64,000 bases of DNA from Candidatus Vondammii sp. HM_W22. GTDB taxonomy: Bacteria > Pseudomonadota > Gammaproteobacteria > Chromatiales > Chromatiaceae. The DNA lies in assembly GCF_022530855.2 (NCBI RefSeq), contig NZ_CP099567.1:682001-746000 (forward strand), in the 5' to 3' direction. Of the stretch, positions 10,510 through 19,685 are shown piece after piece. The first letter of the stretch is position 1. Each line of letters opens with the position of its first letter. The notes beneath the pieces are model-generated. The model was given only the letters and a program-made list of their open reading frames with translations. It was not told the DNA's origin and searched no databases. Position numbers and translations under genes: made by a program.

Positions 10510-11505
10510 CTAGAGATTCTTAGCCATGTGCAGGAAATTGTTCAATCTCTGTTGATGAATATCCCCTTTCTTTACCGCTTCGATAAGTGCGCAGCCAGGT
10601 TCACGCTGATGACTGCAGTTACTGAATTTACAATGTCCGAGCACCTGATTGAAGTCCCTGAAACCGTATTCCAGTTGTTGCTGGGTCAGCTTGCCCAGTC
10701 GAAAGTTGCGTACACCCGGAGAGTCAATTAGTTTTCCACCCTGGGGCAGAATATAAAGGGTGGTGGTAGAGGTGGTGTGTTTGCCCAGCCTTGAGGATTC
10801 TGAGAGGCGGCCTATCTGGATGTCGATGTTTGGCAGTAGTGCCATTACTAGGGAGGATTTACCGACACCTGACTGACCCACGAGAACGCTGGTCTCTCTC
10901 TGCAAATGCACTATCAATGGATCCAGCCCATGCTTATATTTTGCACTGATCCGGATGATTGGGTAGCCGATAATTGGGTAGTGGCCGAATTTGGCATCAA
11001 ATGTCTGTTCTGCAGCGGCATCCAGCAGATCCCGCTTATTGAGCGCAATCAGGATTTTGACGCCGATTTTTTCTGCGGCAACCAGATATTGATCCACCAG
11101 ATAAGTACTGGGTGTGGGTTCGGGAGCCAGAACAATGACCAAGCAGGTGATATTGGCTGCCAGCGCCCTCTCTTCCCCGCTGAAGTTTGGGCGGACCAGT
11201 GCTGTTTCCCTTTGCAGCAGTGCAGTGACAACACCTTCGCCCTTGGTCGTTGGTTGCCAGACAACTCTGTCACCACAGACCACCTGTCCAATATTTTGCC
11301 GGGAGAGGCAGTGAAAAATGGCTCCGGTGTTATCGGCTACCGCCAGATTCTGCCCATGCCGGGTAATCACCAGACCTTTGCAGGCCTGCTCTATTTCTGT
11401 ACCGGCGAGTGCCTGTTCTGCTCGCGCTTCCACTTGTTGGCGGCGGCGCTCCTGTATGGCATTTATGCGCTCTTTCTGGCGCTGTGTTAGTCTGCGTTTT
11501 GCCAT
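10510..11505 (-). CDS. rsgA: RsgA, small-subunit biogenesis GTPase
   Basis: RsgA (YjeQ/EngC) is a circularly permuted GTPase that acts late in 30S ribosome maturation. The 331-residue protein shows the permuted order: NKRDLL (G4) first, then GQSGVGKSSL (G1), then DSPGVRNF (G3). An N-terminal OB fold precedes these, and the C-terminal zinc-binding module reads GHCKFSNCSHQREPGCAL. The basic N-terminus MAKRRLTQRQKERI fits the family. It is followed on the same strand by orn-region genes but is divergent from orn itself. Confidence 0.96.
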   Translation of the reverse strand: MAKRRLTQRQKERINAIQERRRQQVEARAEQALAGTEIEQACKGLVITRHGQNLAVADNTGAIFHCLSRQNIGQVVCGDRVVWQPTTKGEGVVTALLQRETALVRPNFSGEERALAANITCLVIVLAPEPTPSTYLVDQYLVAAEKIGVKILIALNKRDLLDAAAEQTFDAKFGHYPIIGYPIIRISAKYKHGLDPLIVHLQRETSVLVGQSGVGKSSLVMALLPNIDIQIGRLSESSRLGKHTTSTTTLYILPQGGKLIDSPGVRNFRLGKLTQQQLEYGFRDFNQVLGHCKFSNCSHQREPGCALIEAVKKGDIHQQRLNNFLHMAKNL

Positions 11506-11524
11506 ACGAATCAGGTTCGTCTGA

Positions 11525-11809
11525 TCATTTTTTGAAGTGATAAAATTGAATATTCAGATGTTCGGCGACATTTTCCACATCATCATCGAACCAGTTCAGG
11601 TCGAGGGCGAGTTCGCAGCGCTGGACCTGAGTGGCGAGTCCTGAACGGCTGGTCACACGGCGGTCGCTGCGTGTATAGAGTTCAGTGCCGTGACAGGCAA
11701 CGCAGTTTTTATCTACCAGTGCTTTTCCAGACTCAATGTCATACTTCTCAGCCTGGCTGCTACTGGATATAAAAATCATAAGCAGTGGAATTAAAATGAA
11801 CGGTTTCAT
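11525..11809 (-). CDS. Small exported c-type cytochrome
   Basis: The product has about 94 residues. It starts with a signal peptide (MKPFILIPLLMIFISSSSQA) and contains one heme-binding CVACH motif. No methionine occurs after the heme motif, so the sixth ligand is unclear; His in AEHLN or YHF is possible. The ATG at 11809 is preferred to 11845 because it puts the signal peptide first and has GAGAAG upstream. Its start overlaps the 3' end of the M48 protease gene by about 50 bp in another frame. The electron-transfer partner is unknown. Confidence 0.75.
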   Translation of the reverse strand: MKPFILIPLLMIFISSSSQAEKYDIESGKALVDKNCVACHGTELYTRSDRRVTSRSGLATQVQRCELALDLNWFDDDVENVAEHLNIQFYHFKK

Positions 11810-13082
11810 ATTGGCGCTTCTCTCCATGTTGCTGATTTGCAGCAATATTAGCTGATAAATGAGCCACCCGCACCGATGCCGGCGGATGGCTGTCGTGAAA
11901 CGCCGAGTAGAGTGGGTCAGGGGTCAGTGTACTGGCGTTCTCTCGATAGAGTTTGGCCAGCGCCCGGATCATAGGTTCTGCACCTGCCTGGCTAACGGCA
12001 AAGTCGTCAGCTTCAAACTCATGACGACGGGAGAGCAGCGCCATAACCGGTTGCAGAAACTGGGTAAACACAGGAATTACCAGCATAAACAATAAAATGG
12101 CAAGGGCATTTGATTGACCGCTGACACCGAGAGCGCGGCAGAACCAGGGTTGATTTGCCAGCCAGCTCAGCAGAGCAAAGCCCACTAAGGTAAACAGAGT
12201 TATCAGTATCAGGTGTTTGAGTACATGGCGTCGTTTGAAGTGTCCCAGTTCATGAGCGAGGACCGCCTCCATCTCATCCCCTTCCAGGCTCTCTGCCAGG
12301 GTGTCGAAAAAGACAATCCGCTTGTTTTTGCCAAACCCGGTGAAATAGGCGTTGCCGTGTCCGGACCGTTTAGACCCATCCATAATAAAGATGCCTTTAC
12401 TGGAAAAGCCACAGCGCTTGAGAAGTCCATTGATCCGTGTTTTCAGTTCACCCTCTTCCAGCGGGGTGAATTTATTAAACAGCGGTGCAATGAGCGTAGG
12501 GTAGGTCCAGGTCATCACCAGCATAAAACCGATCAGCACCGCCCATGCGGCGAGCCACCAGAATGCGCCTGCCGATTCCATCAGCGCCAGTACAGCCAAG
12601 AGCAGAGGGACGGCCAAAAGCAGCATCAGCATTATCTGTAGCAGTAGATCGAGAATGTATCGCTTCAGTGTGGTTTTATTGAAACCGAACCGCTCCTTCA
12701 GTACGAAGGTCTGCCAGAGGGAGAAAGGCAGCTCAAGAGCGCCGGATAGAAGAGACAGGGATAGGATCAGACCAATGCCGGATACCATCTCTCCCAGAGA
12801 GGCTTTCTGCCACAGCTGATCCAGCAGCTCAATACCGCCACCCAGGGTCCAGACCAGTAACAGAACGGTGCCATAGATGAGCTTCAGCCTGCCAATTTTG
12901 ATTTTTGAATCCGTATAGTCTGCGGCCTTTTGATGCTCATCCAGCGGGATTTTTCTGGAGAAAGCTTCAGGCACCTTGTCCCGGTGCATCTGCACGTGGT
13001 GTTGATGCCGCTGAAGCAACCAGAGTTGTATCAGCAGTCCGATACCCAGAACGGTGAGGAATAGTGAAGTAAAAATAAACAT
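11760..13082 (-). CDS. Ste24-like M48 family zinc metalloprotease
   Basis: This 440-residue integral-membrane protease belongs to the Ste24/CAAX-prenyl-protease type of peptidase family M48. The zinc site HELGH is seen in MEAVLAHELGHFKRRHVLKH, and the downstream zinc-binding Glu lies in SRRHEFEADDFAV. Several hydrophobic segments surround the catalytic domain. ALYSAFHDSHPPASVRVAHL is the usual C-terminal block. The last roughly 25 residues extend past the family's normal end and overlap the cytochrome gene. Probably acts in inner-membrane protein quality control. Confidence 0.92.
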   Translation of the reverse strand: MFIFTSLFLTVLGIGLLIQLWLLQRHQHHVQMHRDKVPEAFSRKIPLDEHQKAADYTDSKIKIGRLKLIYGTVLLLVWTLGGGIELLDQLWQKASLGEMVSGIGLILSLSLLSGALELPFSLWQTFVLKERFGFNKTTLKRYILDLLLQIMLMLLLAVPLLLAVLALMESAGAFWWLAAWAVLIGFMLVMTWTYPTLIAPLFNKFTPLEEGELKTRINGLLKRCGFSSKGIFIMDGSKRSGHGNAYFTGFGKNKRIVFFDTLAESLEGDEMEAVLAHELGHFKRRHVLKHLILITLFTLVGFALLSWLANQPWFCRALGVSGQSNALAILLFMLVIPVFTQFLQPVMALLSRRHEFEADDFAVSQAGAEPMIRALAKLYRENASTLTPDPLYSAFHDSHPPASVRVAHLSANIAANQQHGEKRQYETVHFNSTAYDFYIQ

Positions 13083-13160
13083 GGTGAGAGGATACAGGCT
13101 TGAAAGGGCATCTGCTAGAATCGGTAAAAATATTTCTCTTGTTAAATTATTGGAGCGGCT

Positions 13161-13709
13161 ATGGCCCAGGACTCAACCAATCTCATCTGGATCGACCTTG
13201 AAATGACGGGGCTGGATACCTGGAGCGATAAAATTATCGAGATCGCCACTATTGTCACCGATAGTAGCCTCAATATTCTGGCGGAGGGTCCTACTATGGC
13301 CATACATCAACCAGATGATGTGATGGCTGAGATGGATGAGTGGAACACCAAACAACATGGTAAATCAGGTCTGACCGAGCGGGTTAAGCTGAGCAGCTTT
13401 GATGTGGTTATGGCGGAAAAGATAACCATTGAGTTTCTGCAGCAGTATGTTCCAGCTGGGGCGTCACCCATGTGTGGCAACAGCATCTGCCAGGACCGCC
13501 GTTTTCTTGCCCGCTGGATGCCGGAACTGGAAGAGTTTTTTCACTACCGTAACCTGGATGTCAGTAGCATTAAAGAGCTTGCCAAACGTTGGGCACCAGA
13601 AGTGGCCAAAGGGATGGTGAAGAGCGGTAACCATCTGGCACTGGATGATACCCGGGATTCCATTAATGAATTAATTCACTACCGGGATACGTTTTTACGG
13701 TTGTCATAA
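13161..13709 (+). CDS. orn: Oligoribonuclease
   Basis: Orn is the 3'-5' exonuclease that degrades short RNA oligonucleotides, including linear dinucleotides from cyclic-di-GMP turnover. The 182-residue protein has the DEDDh exonuclease motifs: IDLEMTGLD near the start, [19 protein letters not shown] in the middle, and [18 protein letters not shown] near the end, including the catalytic His and Asp. Length is as expected. Confidence 0.97.
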   Translation: MAQDSTNLIWIDLEMTGLDTWSDKIIEIATIVTDSSLNILAEGPTMAIHQPDDVMAEMDEWNTKQHGKSGLTERVKLSSFDVVMAEKITIEFLQQYVPAGASPMCGNSICQDRRFLARWMPELEEFFHYRNLDVSSIKELAKRWAPEVAKGMVKSGNHLALDDTRDSINELIHYRDTFLRLS

Positions 13710-13805
13710 CCACTCGGGTAGACTCCTAGGCGAATAGATTCATCAGTGTGACCGGCTCTGCAACCGCTACTGCGCCGCTCTCAGTAAGACGTTGTTGCAG
13801 CCGGA

Positions 13806-14283
13806 TTAAGGTGGGTTTTCATCACTCGCGGAAGTTGATCCCGAATCCTTGCTCCTCTCGATCTGCGGCCCTGCGCGGGCTTCTGCCTCCATACTGGCAG
13901 CCACCTGTCGGTCATGGGACGATGAGTTTGCCGGTGCGGTGTCCGGCCTGTCTGATGGTTTCAGCCTTTTCCAGCGTTGCCTGTGGATCGCCTGAAATAA
14001 CGGAGGTATCAATTCTTATTTCACCACCAAAGGCATAGGAGTGGCCGGCAGCTGCGAGATGGGCCTGCTCATGAGCCCGTACCTCACGATCCCTGACCTG
14101 GAGCTTTCTCAGCTCAATCGCCTCTTCACTGTTTGGATCGCCCAGCGCCTGCTGTTTTTCAATCGGAAGTTGTGGCTGGTTTTTCTGCCTGAGCAGCGGG
14201 TTCAGTTCCATTTTCCACACCCACAGCAGCCCCTTGGGGTCTGTACACTTGGGTGGTGGTAATGGAACTAATCTGCATAACAA
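13806..14283 (-). pseudogene. SprA-like putative metallopeptidase gene, frameshifted
   Basis: The frame 13912-14283 contains VRDREVRAHEQAHLAAAG, the HExxH-type motif of the SprA-related putative metalloprotease family, then GGEIRIDTSVISGDPQATLE, also typical. It stops at 13912. The expected continuation, HDRQVAASMEAEARAG, is present in a neighbouring frame between about 13930 and 13830, so one base has been lost or gained near 13912-13925. The N-terminal part is short. This is a broken gene or contains a sequence error. Confidence 0.6.
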
Positions 14284-14386
14284 TCCAAAAATATTGAAAA
14301 CTGAAGAGCTTACTGTGTCAGATATTTACTGAAGAAATTGGAGTGCTGGTTATAGATAGCTGCATCGTAAGGTAGCAGAAAAAAGG

Positions 14387-15457
14387 CTAATTGGCCGGTT
14401 TATGCTGTGAAATTGCCCAGATTGCGTGTTCCCGCACAGTCTCAGAGGGGTGATCTGCGCGCAGTTGCAGGGCCAGAACAACTTCATCTGTTGTTTCCGC
14501 GTTGCCCAGTGCAACTGCGATGTTCCTTAACCAGCGGATATGACCGATACGGCGAATAGGTGAACCTTCCAGACGCCTGAGAAACGCCTCCTCACTCCAG
14601 CGAAAAAGCGCGATAAGGGAGGCTGAATCGAGACCGTTCCTCGGGAGGAAATCCGGCTCTTCCGATACCTGGGCAAAACGGTTCCAGGGGCAGGCCATCA
14701 GGCAGTCGTCACAACCGTAAATACGGTTGCCCATGAGTGGGCGCAAAGACACTGGTATGGCGCCCTCATGTTCGATCGTCAGATAGGAGATGCAGCGTCG
14801 TGCATCCAGCTGATAGGGAGCAATGATGGCATCGGTGGGACAGAGGTCGATACAGGCGGTGCAACGACCGCAGTGATCGGTCTCGGCATTGTCCACCGGC
14901 AGTGGCAGATCTGTGTATAGCTCGCCGAGAAAAAACCATGCCCCCTCATTGCGATTGACAATATTACAGTGTTTGCCCGTCCAGCCGAGCCCCGCTTTCC
15001 CCGCAAGGGGTTTCTCCAGCACCGGGGCTGAATCGACAAAGGCGCGGTAGCCGAAAGGCCCTGCTGCCTGTTCGATACGCTGGGCCAGCTTCTGTAGCCG
15101 GTTGCGCATCAGCTTATGGTAGTCTCGTCCCAGCGCGTAGCGGGAGATAAAAGCGAGCTGAGGATTGTCCAAAACCTCCTGAGGTGAATCATCCGGCGGG
15201 AGATAGTTCATGCGGACAGAGATGATTCTCAACGTTCCGGGGACCAATTGGTCGGGTCGGCTGCGTTTCCGGCCATGCCGCGCCATATACTCCATGCTGC
15301 CGTGATGTCCCTTGGAGAGCCACCGCTCAAATTGCTCTTCCGCCACAGTGAGGTCGGTATCGGCAATGCCTACCTGTTGAAATCCAAGCGCTTTCCCCCA
15401 GGATTTGATATCGGTGGCAAGTGTTGCCAAATCGGTGGATGTCTGTTGCCTGATCAT
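14387..15457 (-). CDS. queG: QueG, epoxyqueuosine reductase
   Basis: QueG reduces epoxyqueuosine to queuosine in tRNA, using cobalamin and two [4Fe-4S] clusters. The 356-residue protein has the cluster motifs CGRCTACIDLCPTDAI and CDDCLMACPWNRF. It also has SRYALGRDYHKLMRNRLQKL in the N-terminal catalytic domain and a C-terminal HEAT-like repeat (RWLRNIAVALGNAETTDEVV). In many bacteria it lies next to nnr/tsaE/amiC, as here where those genes diverge from it. Confidence 0.96.
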   Translation of the reverse strand: MIRQQTSTDLATLATDIKSWGKALGFQQVGIADTDLTVAEEQFERWLSKGHHGSMEYMARHGRKRSRPDQLVPGTLRIISVRMNYLPPDDSPQEVLDNPQLAFISRYALGRDYHKLMRNRLQKLAQRIEQAAGPFGYRAFVDSAPVLEKPLAGKAGLGWTGKHCNIVNRNEGAWFFLGELYTDLPLPVDNAETDHCGRCTACIDLCPTDAIIAPYQLDARRCISYLTIEHEGAIPVSLRPLMGNRIYGCDDCLMACPWNRFAQVSEEPDFLPRNGLDSASLIALFRWSEEAFLRRLEGSPIRRIGHIRWLRNIAVALGNAETTDEVVLALQLRADHPSETVREHAIWAISQHKPAN

Positions 15458-15519
15458 GGCGTGGGACTATAGCATCATGGCCAAGAGAGAGGGATAATCC
15501 GAGATTCGGGTAAATTCTC

Positions 15520-15660
15520 TATAAATATGTGCAGGAGGGTATGGAGAGTTCAGTTCCAAGAGATGCTGTGAATACATCCCTGTACGTTTGAAGGCGGCAT
15601 CCCCGCCACCAACACTCTTGGAACTGAACTCTCCATACCCTCTCGCAAACATCTGCGCGG
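15520..15660. repeat. MITE-like hairpin element with 28-bp perfect inverted repeat
   Basis: Positions 15535-15562 and 15615-15642 are perfect 28-bp inverted repeats (GAGGGTATGGAGAGTTCAGT ... in the left arm). The 52-bp loop contains a second small palindrome (GGCGGcatCCCCGCC). Outside the arms both flanks carry related copies of ATATTT/ACATCTGYRC-type sequence. Single arms of the same family occur near 39285 and 48958. It has no coding capacity of its own; a non-autonomous mobile or REP-like repeat is the simplest reading. It lies in the queG-nnr intergenic space. Confidence 0.7.
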
Positions 15661-15701
15661 TGTTATTGAGAACCTGCAAATTTGCTAATCTGGATCCACA
15701 T

Positions 15702-17213
15702 ATGACCATACTGATGCCTACCACCGACCAACTCCCCTATGCCCTCTACCGGGCAGAGCAGGTGCGGGAACTGGACCGCATGGCGATAGAAGAGTACGGC
15801 ATCCCAGGACTGCAGTTGATGGAGCGAGCCGGTGCCGAGGCATTCAATCTGTTGCGGGAATTGTGGCCCGATGCCTGTGATATCACTGTTGTATGTGGAA
15901 TTGGCAATAATGGGGGGGATGGTTTTATCCTGGCGCGACTGGCCAGTGAGGCGGGGTTGAGTGTACGCGTTCTGCAATTGGGCGATACCGACCGTTTGCG
16001 GGGAGATGCACTGGCCAGTGCTGACAGTTTCCGCTCTGTGGGAGGCGAAATGTTCCCCTATCAGGGTTTGCGAAGAAAGATCGATGTGATTGTCGATGGG
16101 ATATTTGGTACCGGTCTGGAGAGGGAAGTGACCGGAATATGGAAAGAGGCTGTTGATGCGGTCAACCGTCATCCGGCGCCGGTCCTGGCGCTGGATATCC
16201 CTTCCGGTATTAATTCAGATACCGGTCAGATGCTGGGTGTTGCCATCAAGGCGGCGGCAACCATCAGCTTTATCGGACTGAAGCAGGGCATGTTTACCGG
16301 GGATGGCCCCGAATATTGCGGTAAAGTCTCATACCATGCCCTGGAGGTACCGGCAGCCATCTTTTCCAGTCAGATTATCTCAGCCCGTCGTGCGGACTGG
16401 CGGCAACAATCGACACGATTGGCTCCGCGCTCGCGTACGGCACATAAAGGTCACTTTGGTCATCTTCTGGTGATCGGTGGAGACCACGGGTATTCAGGTG
16501 CCGCCAGAATGGCGGGAGAGGCTGCGGCCCGGTGCGGTACTGGCCTGGTGAGTATCGCTACCCGTCAGGCTCATGCGGCCATCATGGCCGGTAATCGGCC
16601 GGAACTGATGTGTCATGGTGTTGAGAAGGCAGAAACCTTGACACCGTTGCTGTCGCGGGCTTCCGTGATCGCTATCGGCCCGGGTTTGGGGCAGAGCGTA
16701 TGGTCAATGTCGATGCTGTCGCGGGCAATGGATTCCGGTCTGCCCATGGTGGTGGATGCCGATGGGCTGAATCTGTTGGCCGCAGAGCCGGCCAGACGGG
16801 ATAACTGGATTCTTACACCTCACCCCGGAGAAGCGGCCCGCCTGCTTGGGTGTTCGGTCAGAGAGATAGAGGAAGATCGCTTTCAGGCAGTGGATGAACT
16901 ACAAAAACGCTACGGCGGAGTCATTCTGCTGAAGGGTGCCGGTACTCTTATCTCCGATCCATCCAGCCGGCCAGTTACTCTCAGCAGCGATGGCAATCCA
17001 GGGATGGCAACCGGCGGTATGGGAGATCTGTTGACCGGTATTGTAGCGGGGCTGCGGGCTCAAGGCTCAGACCAGGAGGAGGCTGCCATTATGGGCGCAT
17101 CTTTGCACGGGGGGGCTGCTGATCTGGCCGCTGCAGTGGGTGAGCGAGGTATGCTGGCATGCGACCTGATGCCCTGCATCCGCTCACTGCTCAACCCCGG
17201 GGCAGCCTCATGA
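15702..17213 (+). CDS. nnr: Bifunctional NAD(P)H-hydrate epimerase / dehydratase
   Basis: This fusion repairs hydrated NAD(P)H. The N-terminal NnrE domain (about residues 1-215; GIPGLQLMERAGAEAFNLL and VVCGIGNNGGDGFILARL) interconverts the R and S epimers. The C-terminal NnrD domain (about 225-503; HFGHLLVIGGDHGYSGAARM, LTPHPGEAARLLG and GNPGMATGGMGDLLTGIVAG) dehydrates S-NAD(P)HX using ADP. I chose the ATG at 15702 (MTILMPTTDQ); the upstream extension lies in the repeat element. The stop overlaps the tsaE start in an ATGA arrangement. Confidence 0.95.
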   Translation: MTILMPTTDQLPYALYRAEQVRELDRMAIEEYGIPGLQLMERAGAEAFNLLRELWPDACDITVVCGIGNNGGDGFILARLASEAGLSVRVLQLGDTDRLRGDALASADSFRSVGGEMFPYQGLRRKIDVIVDGIFGTGLEREVTGIWKEAVDAVNRHPAPVLALDIPSGINSDTGQMLGVAIKAAATISFIGLKQGMFTGDGPEYCGKVSYHALEVPAAIFSSQIISARRADWRQQSTRLAPRSRTAHKGHFGHLLVIGGDHGYSGAARMAGEAAARCGTGLVSIATRQAHAAIMAGNRPELMCHGVEKAETLTPLLSRASVIAIGPGLGQSVWSMSMLSRAMDSGLPMVVDADGLNLLAAEPARRDNWILTPHPGEAARLLGCSVREIEEDRFQAVDELQKRYGGVILLKGAGTLISDPSSRPVTLSSDGNPGMATGGMGDLLTGIVAGLRAQGSDQEEAAIMGASLHGGAADLAAAVGERGMLACDLMPCIRSLLNPGAAS

Positions 17214-17677
17214 TGATTCTGCAGGCAAACAGTGAATCAGAGCAGGAAGCCGTTGGGGCGGCTTTGGCCAAGGCGGTTCCGCCTGCCTGCGTGATCTACC
17301 TGGAGGGGGATCTTGGTGCAGGGAAAACCACGCTGGCCAGAGGCTTCATGCGTGGTCTGGGTCACCAGGGTGCAGTAAAGAGTCCTACCTATACACTGAT
17401 TGAACCTTATGGGCTAAAGGATCGACGCTGTTTTCATTTTGACCTCTATCGCTTGGCTGATCCGGGCGAGCTGGAGTATCTGGGCGTCAGAGATCTGCTG
17501 GTGGAGGATGCGGTACTGCTGGTGGAGTGGCCGGATAGAGGTGAAGGTGGGCTGCCACCCGCAGATTTGATCGTTCGGATCAGCTACCGGAAAACGGGAA
17601 GAAAACTCCAGCTTCTGGCAATGTCGGAAATTGGCGAGGAATTGATTCAGAAGGTTAAACTTGATCTGCAGTTCTAA
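17210..17677 (+). CDS. tsaE: TsaE, tRNA t6A-biosynthesis ATPase
   Basis: TsaE is the P-loop ATPase that assists TsaB-TsaD in making N6-threonylcarbamoyladenosine at position 37 of tRNAs. Walker A is GDLGAGKTTLARGF. The conserved VKSPTYTLIEPY and FHFDLYRL blocks follow, then LLVEWPDRG near the C-terminus. Start at 17210 (MMILQANSES) overlaps the nnr stop by four bases, indicating translational coupling. Length (155 residues) is typical. Confidence 0.95.
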   Translation: MMILQANSESEQEAVGAALAKAVPPACVIYLEGDLGAGKTTLARGFMRGLGHQGAVKSPTYTLIEPYGLKDRRCFHFDLYRLADPGELEYLGVRDLLVEDAVLLVEWPDRGEGGLPPADLIVRISYRKTGRKLQLLAMSEIGEELIQKVKLDLQF

Positions 17678-17753
17678 AGTTAATGCAAATATATAGATAT
17701 TTATCCTATCTATCGGATATTACTGGAAAATAAAAATATCACGTGCTATGTTC

Positions 17754-17781
17754 CGAGGAACTGGATTGAACGGAGTCCTCG
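17754..17781 (+). promoter_or_regulatory. Hairpin in amiC leader
   Basis: CGAGGA at 17754-17759 pairs with TCCTCG at 17776-17781, just 12 bases before the amiC start codon. The upstream 80 bp is AT-rich, as expected for a promoter, but I cannot assign -35/-10 boxes securely. A role in amiC translation or mRNA stability is inference only. Confidence 0.3.
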
Positions 17782-17793
17782 TGTAGGTGTGAT

Positions 17794-19092
17794 ATGAGAA
17801 AAATTACCGCACTACTGCTGATATTGATCTGCCTGCCGCTACATGCACAACAGATCAGGGTCGATAACCTACGCGTTTGGTCGGCCCCTGATCACACCCG
17901 ACTGGTGTTTGATACCAGTGGTCCGGTCAACCATAAACTCTTTGCCCTGAAAAAGCCGGATCGCTTGGTGATCGACATCAGCAATGCAAAACTCCGGGGA
18001 AAACTACCGGCAGCAAACAATAACCCTCTGATCAAGCGTTTACGCAGTGCGGAGCGTAAAGGGGGCGGCTTGCGGGTTGTGCTGGATCTGGAAAAAACCA
18101 TAAATCCCAAGAGTTTTGTCCTTAACCCAAACAGACAGTATGGCCACCGCTTGGTGGTGGACCTCTACGATTCCTTAGCAACTCAGAGGAAACGTTCGCA
18201 AGAAACGATAAAAAGAGCGACCCAAAATAGCTTGAGAGATATTGTTATTGCCATTGATGCTGGCCATGGCGGTGAAGATCCTGGTGCCATAGGGCGCAAA
18301 GGTACGCAAGAGAAAACCGTGGTGTTGGCTATTGCCAGAAAACTGGCTGCACTGATTGAGAAAGAGCAGGGCATGAAGCCGGTGATGATTCGCAAGGGTG
18401 ATTATTATCTTGGACTACGTAAGCGTATGAAGCTTGCCCGCAAGCATCGGGCAGACCTTTTTATCTCCATCCATGCAGACTCTTTTCGTGACCCCAGGGC
18501 TAGAGGCGCATCGGTATACACTTTATCGAAGCGGGGAGCATCGAGCGAGGCAGCCCGCTGGTTGGCCGAACGGGAGAACAGTGCAGATGCGATCGGCGGG
18601 GTAAAACTTGTTGATAAAGATGATGTGTTGGTATCCGTGCTGCTTGATCTGTCACAGATTGGAACTCGCCTTGCTAGCCACCAAGTGGCTGGCAAGGTTT
18701 TGGCAAAACTCAAGGGGATTGGACGTACCCATAAGCGAACCGTGCAGCAGGCAGGTTTTACTGTGTTGAAATCGCCGGATGTTCCTTCATTGCTAATTGA
18801 AGCTGCATTCATCTCCAATCCATCGGAAGAGCGTAATCTAAAGAGCTCTAGTCATCAGAAAAAACTGGCAGATGCGATCATGAGTGGTCTCCGCAGCTAT
18901 TTCCTAACCAGCCCACCGCCCGGTACCCTGTTGGCACAACGGAAGGCCCGTCAACATACCATCAACAGGGGCGATACTCTGGGCGCGATCGCACAGCAGT
19001 ACCATATCAGTTTGAAGTCGCTGCGTGTGGCTAACAATCTTACCAATGATCGCATCCGGATAGGTCAGGTATTGCGTATCCCAAAGATTTGA
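17794..19092 (+). CDS. amiC: N-acetylmuramoyl-L-alanine amidase (AmiC type) with LysM
   Basis: This periplasmic zinc amidase cleaves septal peptidoglycan during cell separation. The 432-residue protein has a signal peptide (MRKITALLLILICLPLHAQQ), an AMIN targeting domain (about 22-130), an Amidase_3 catalytic domain (about 150-365; IDAGHGGEDPGAIG, then SIHADSF and LIEAAFISNPSEE), and one C-terminal LysM motif (HTINRGDTLGAIAQQYHIS). It follows tsaE by 116 bp with an AT-rich gap that may hold a promoter. Confidence 0.95.
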   Translation: MRKITALLLILICLPLHAQQIRVDNLRVWSAPDHTRLVFDTSGPVNHKLFALKKPDRLVIDISNAKLRGKLPAANNNPLIKRLRSAERKGGGLRVVLDLEKTINPKSFVLNPNRQYGHRLVVDLYDSLATQRKRSQETIKRATQNSLRDIVIAIDAGHGGEDPGAIGRKGTQEKTVVLAIARKLAALIEKEQGMKPVMIRKGDYYLGLRKRMKLARKHRADLFISIHADSFRDPRARGASVYTLSKRGASSEAARWLAERENSADAIGGVKLVDKDDVLVSVLLDLSQIGTRLASHQVAGKVLAKLKGIGRTHKRTVQQAGFTVLKSPDVPSLLIEAAFISNPSEERNLKSSSHQKKLADAIMSGLRSYFLTSPPPGTLLAQRKARQHTINRGDTLGAIAQQYHISLKSLRVANNLTNDRIRIGQVLRIPKI

Positions 19093-19319
19093 TCGCATTC
19101 AGGTCAATCAAAGATTGTGGGCGGGCATGCGTTTACATTTGGTGATGATACTGCATTACATCCACAGAAAAGAAAAAATAGCATTTCTGCGAGTATCTGA
19201 TACCGATGTCTTCGGTGCAAAAAAATAGGCCGGCCGCAAGGCCGCTCCGTGCTAATTGGTCAGGATCTGATCAAGGATACATAGTCGTCCCTGAAGTATC
19301 AGACTGAGGATCTGGTTCT

Positions 19320-19560
19320 GAACCTTGTTAGATCTAATTCTCCGCCCATATTACCTGATTTAAGGTGCCCAATAACCGGCTCGATAGTGGTTCGGCGCTT
19401 CATCCATTTGCGTTTACGCCGTGCCTCCCGATGCAGCTAGCTGGCCAGATATTTACGGACGGTATTAAGGGAAAGTCCGGTTCTCTCGGCTATCTGCCGA
19501 ATGCTGATCTTATCGCCGCCTCCTCATTACACTTAATAATGCCACGTCTATCACTTCCTT
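19320..19560 (-). mobile_element. Fused IS5 and IS21 transposase remnants
   Basis: On the minus strand, 19432-19325 reads RRKRKWMKRRTTIEPVIGHL followed by KSGN, the C-terminal block of an IS5-type transposase. Directly upstream, 19560-19433 reads ISIRQIAERTGLSLNTVRKY, the N-terminal helix-turn-helix of an IS21-type IstA, preceded by VIDVALLSVMRR in a shifted frame. The two pieces are fused near 19432. Neither is complete. The stretch 19093-19320 between amiC and this debris holds nothing I recognise. Confidence 0.65.
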
Positions 19561-19685
19561 TGTTCCCTTGTTCCCTTGTTCCCTACTGGCCCTTCAGCAG
19601 GTCATGACCTTCTCCTTGAAAACCGTACCGATCTAAATTAGAGAATTCTGGCAAATCCGTTAAGCTGAAAGCAAGAGGACGAGCC

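Noticed and set aside
15467-15724. 85-codon minus-strand ORF over the hairpin element
   Set aside because: It is the translation of an inverted repeat and its flanks; no ribosome-binding site and no domain.
19559-19583. TTGTTCCC tandem triplet
   Set aside because: Three copies of a short unit in IS debris; too small to carry meaning.
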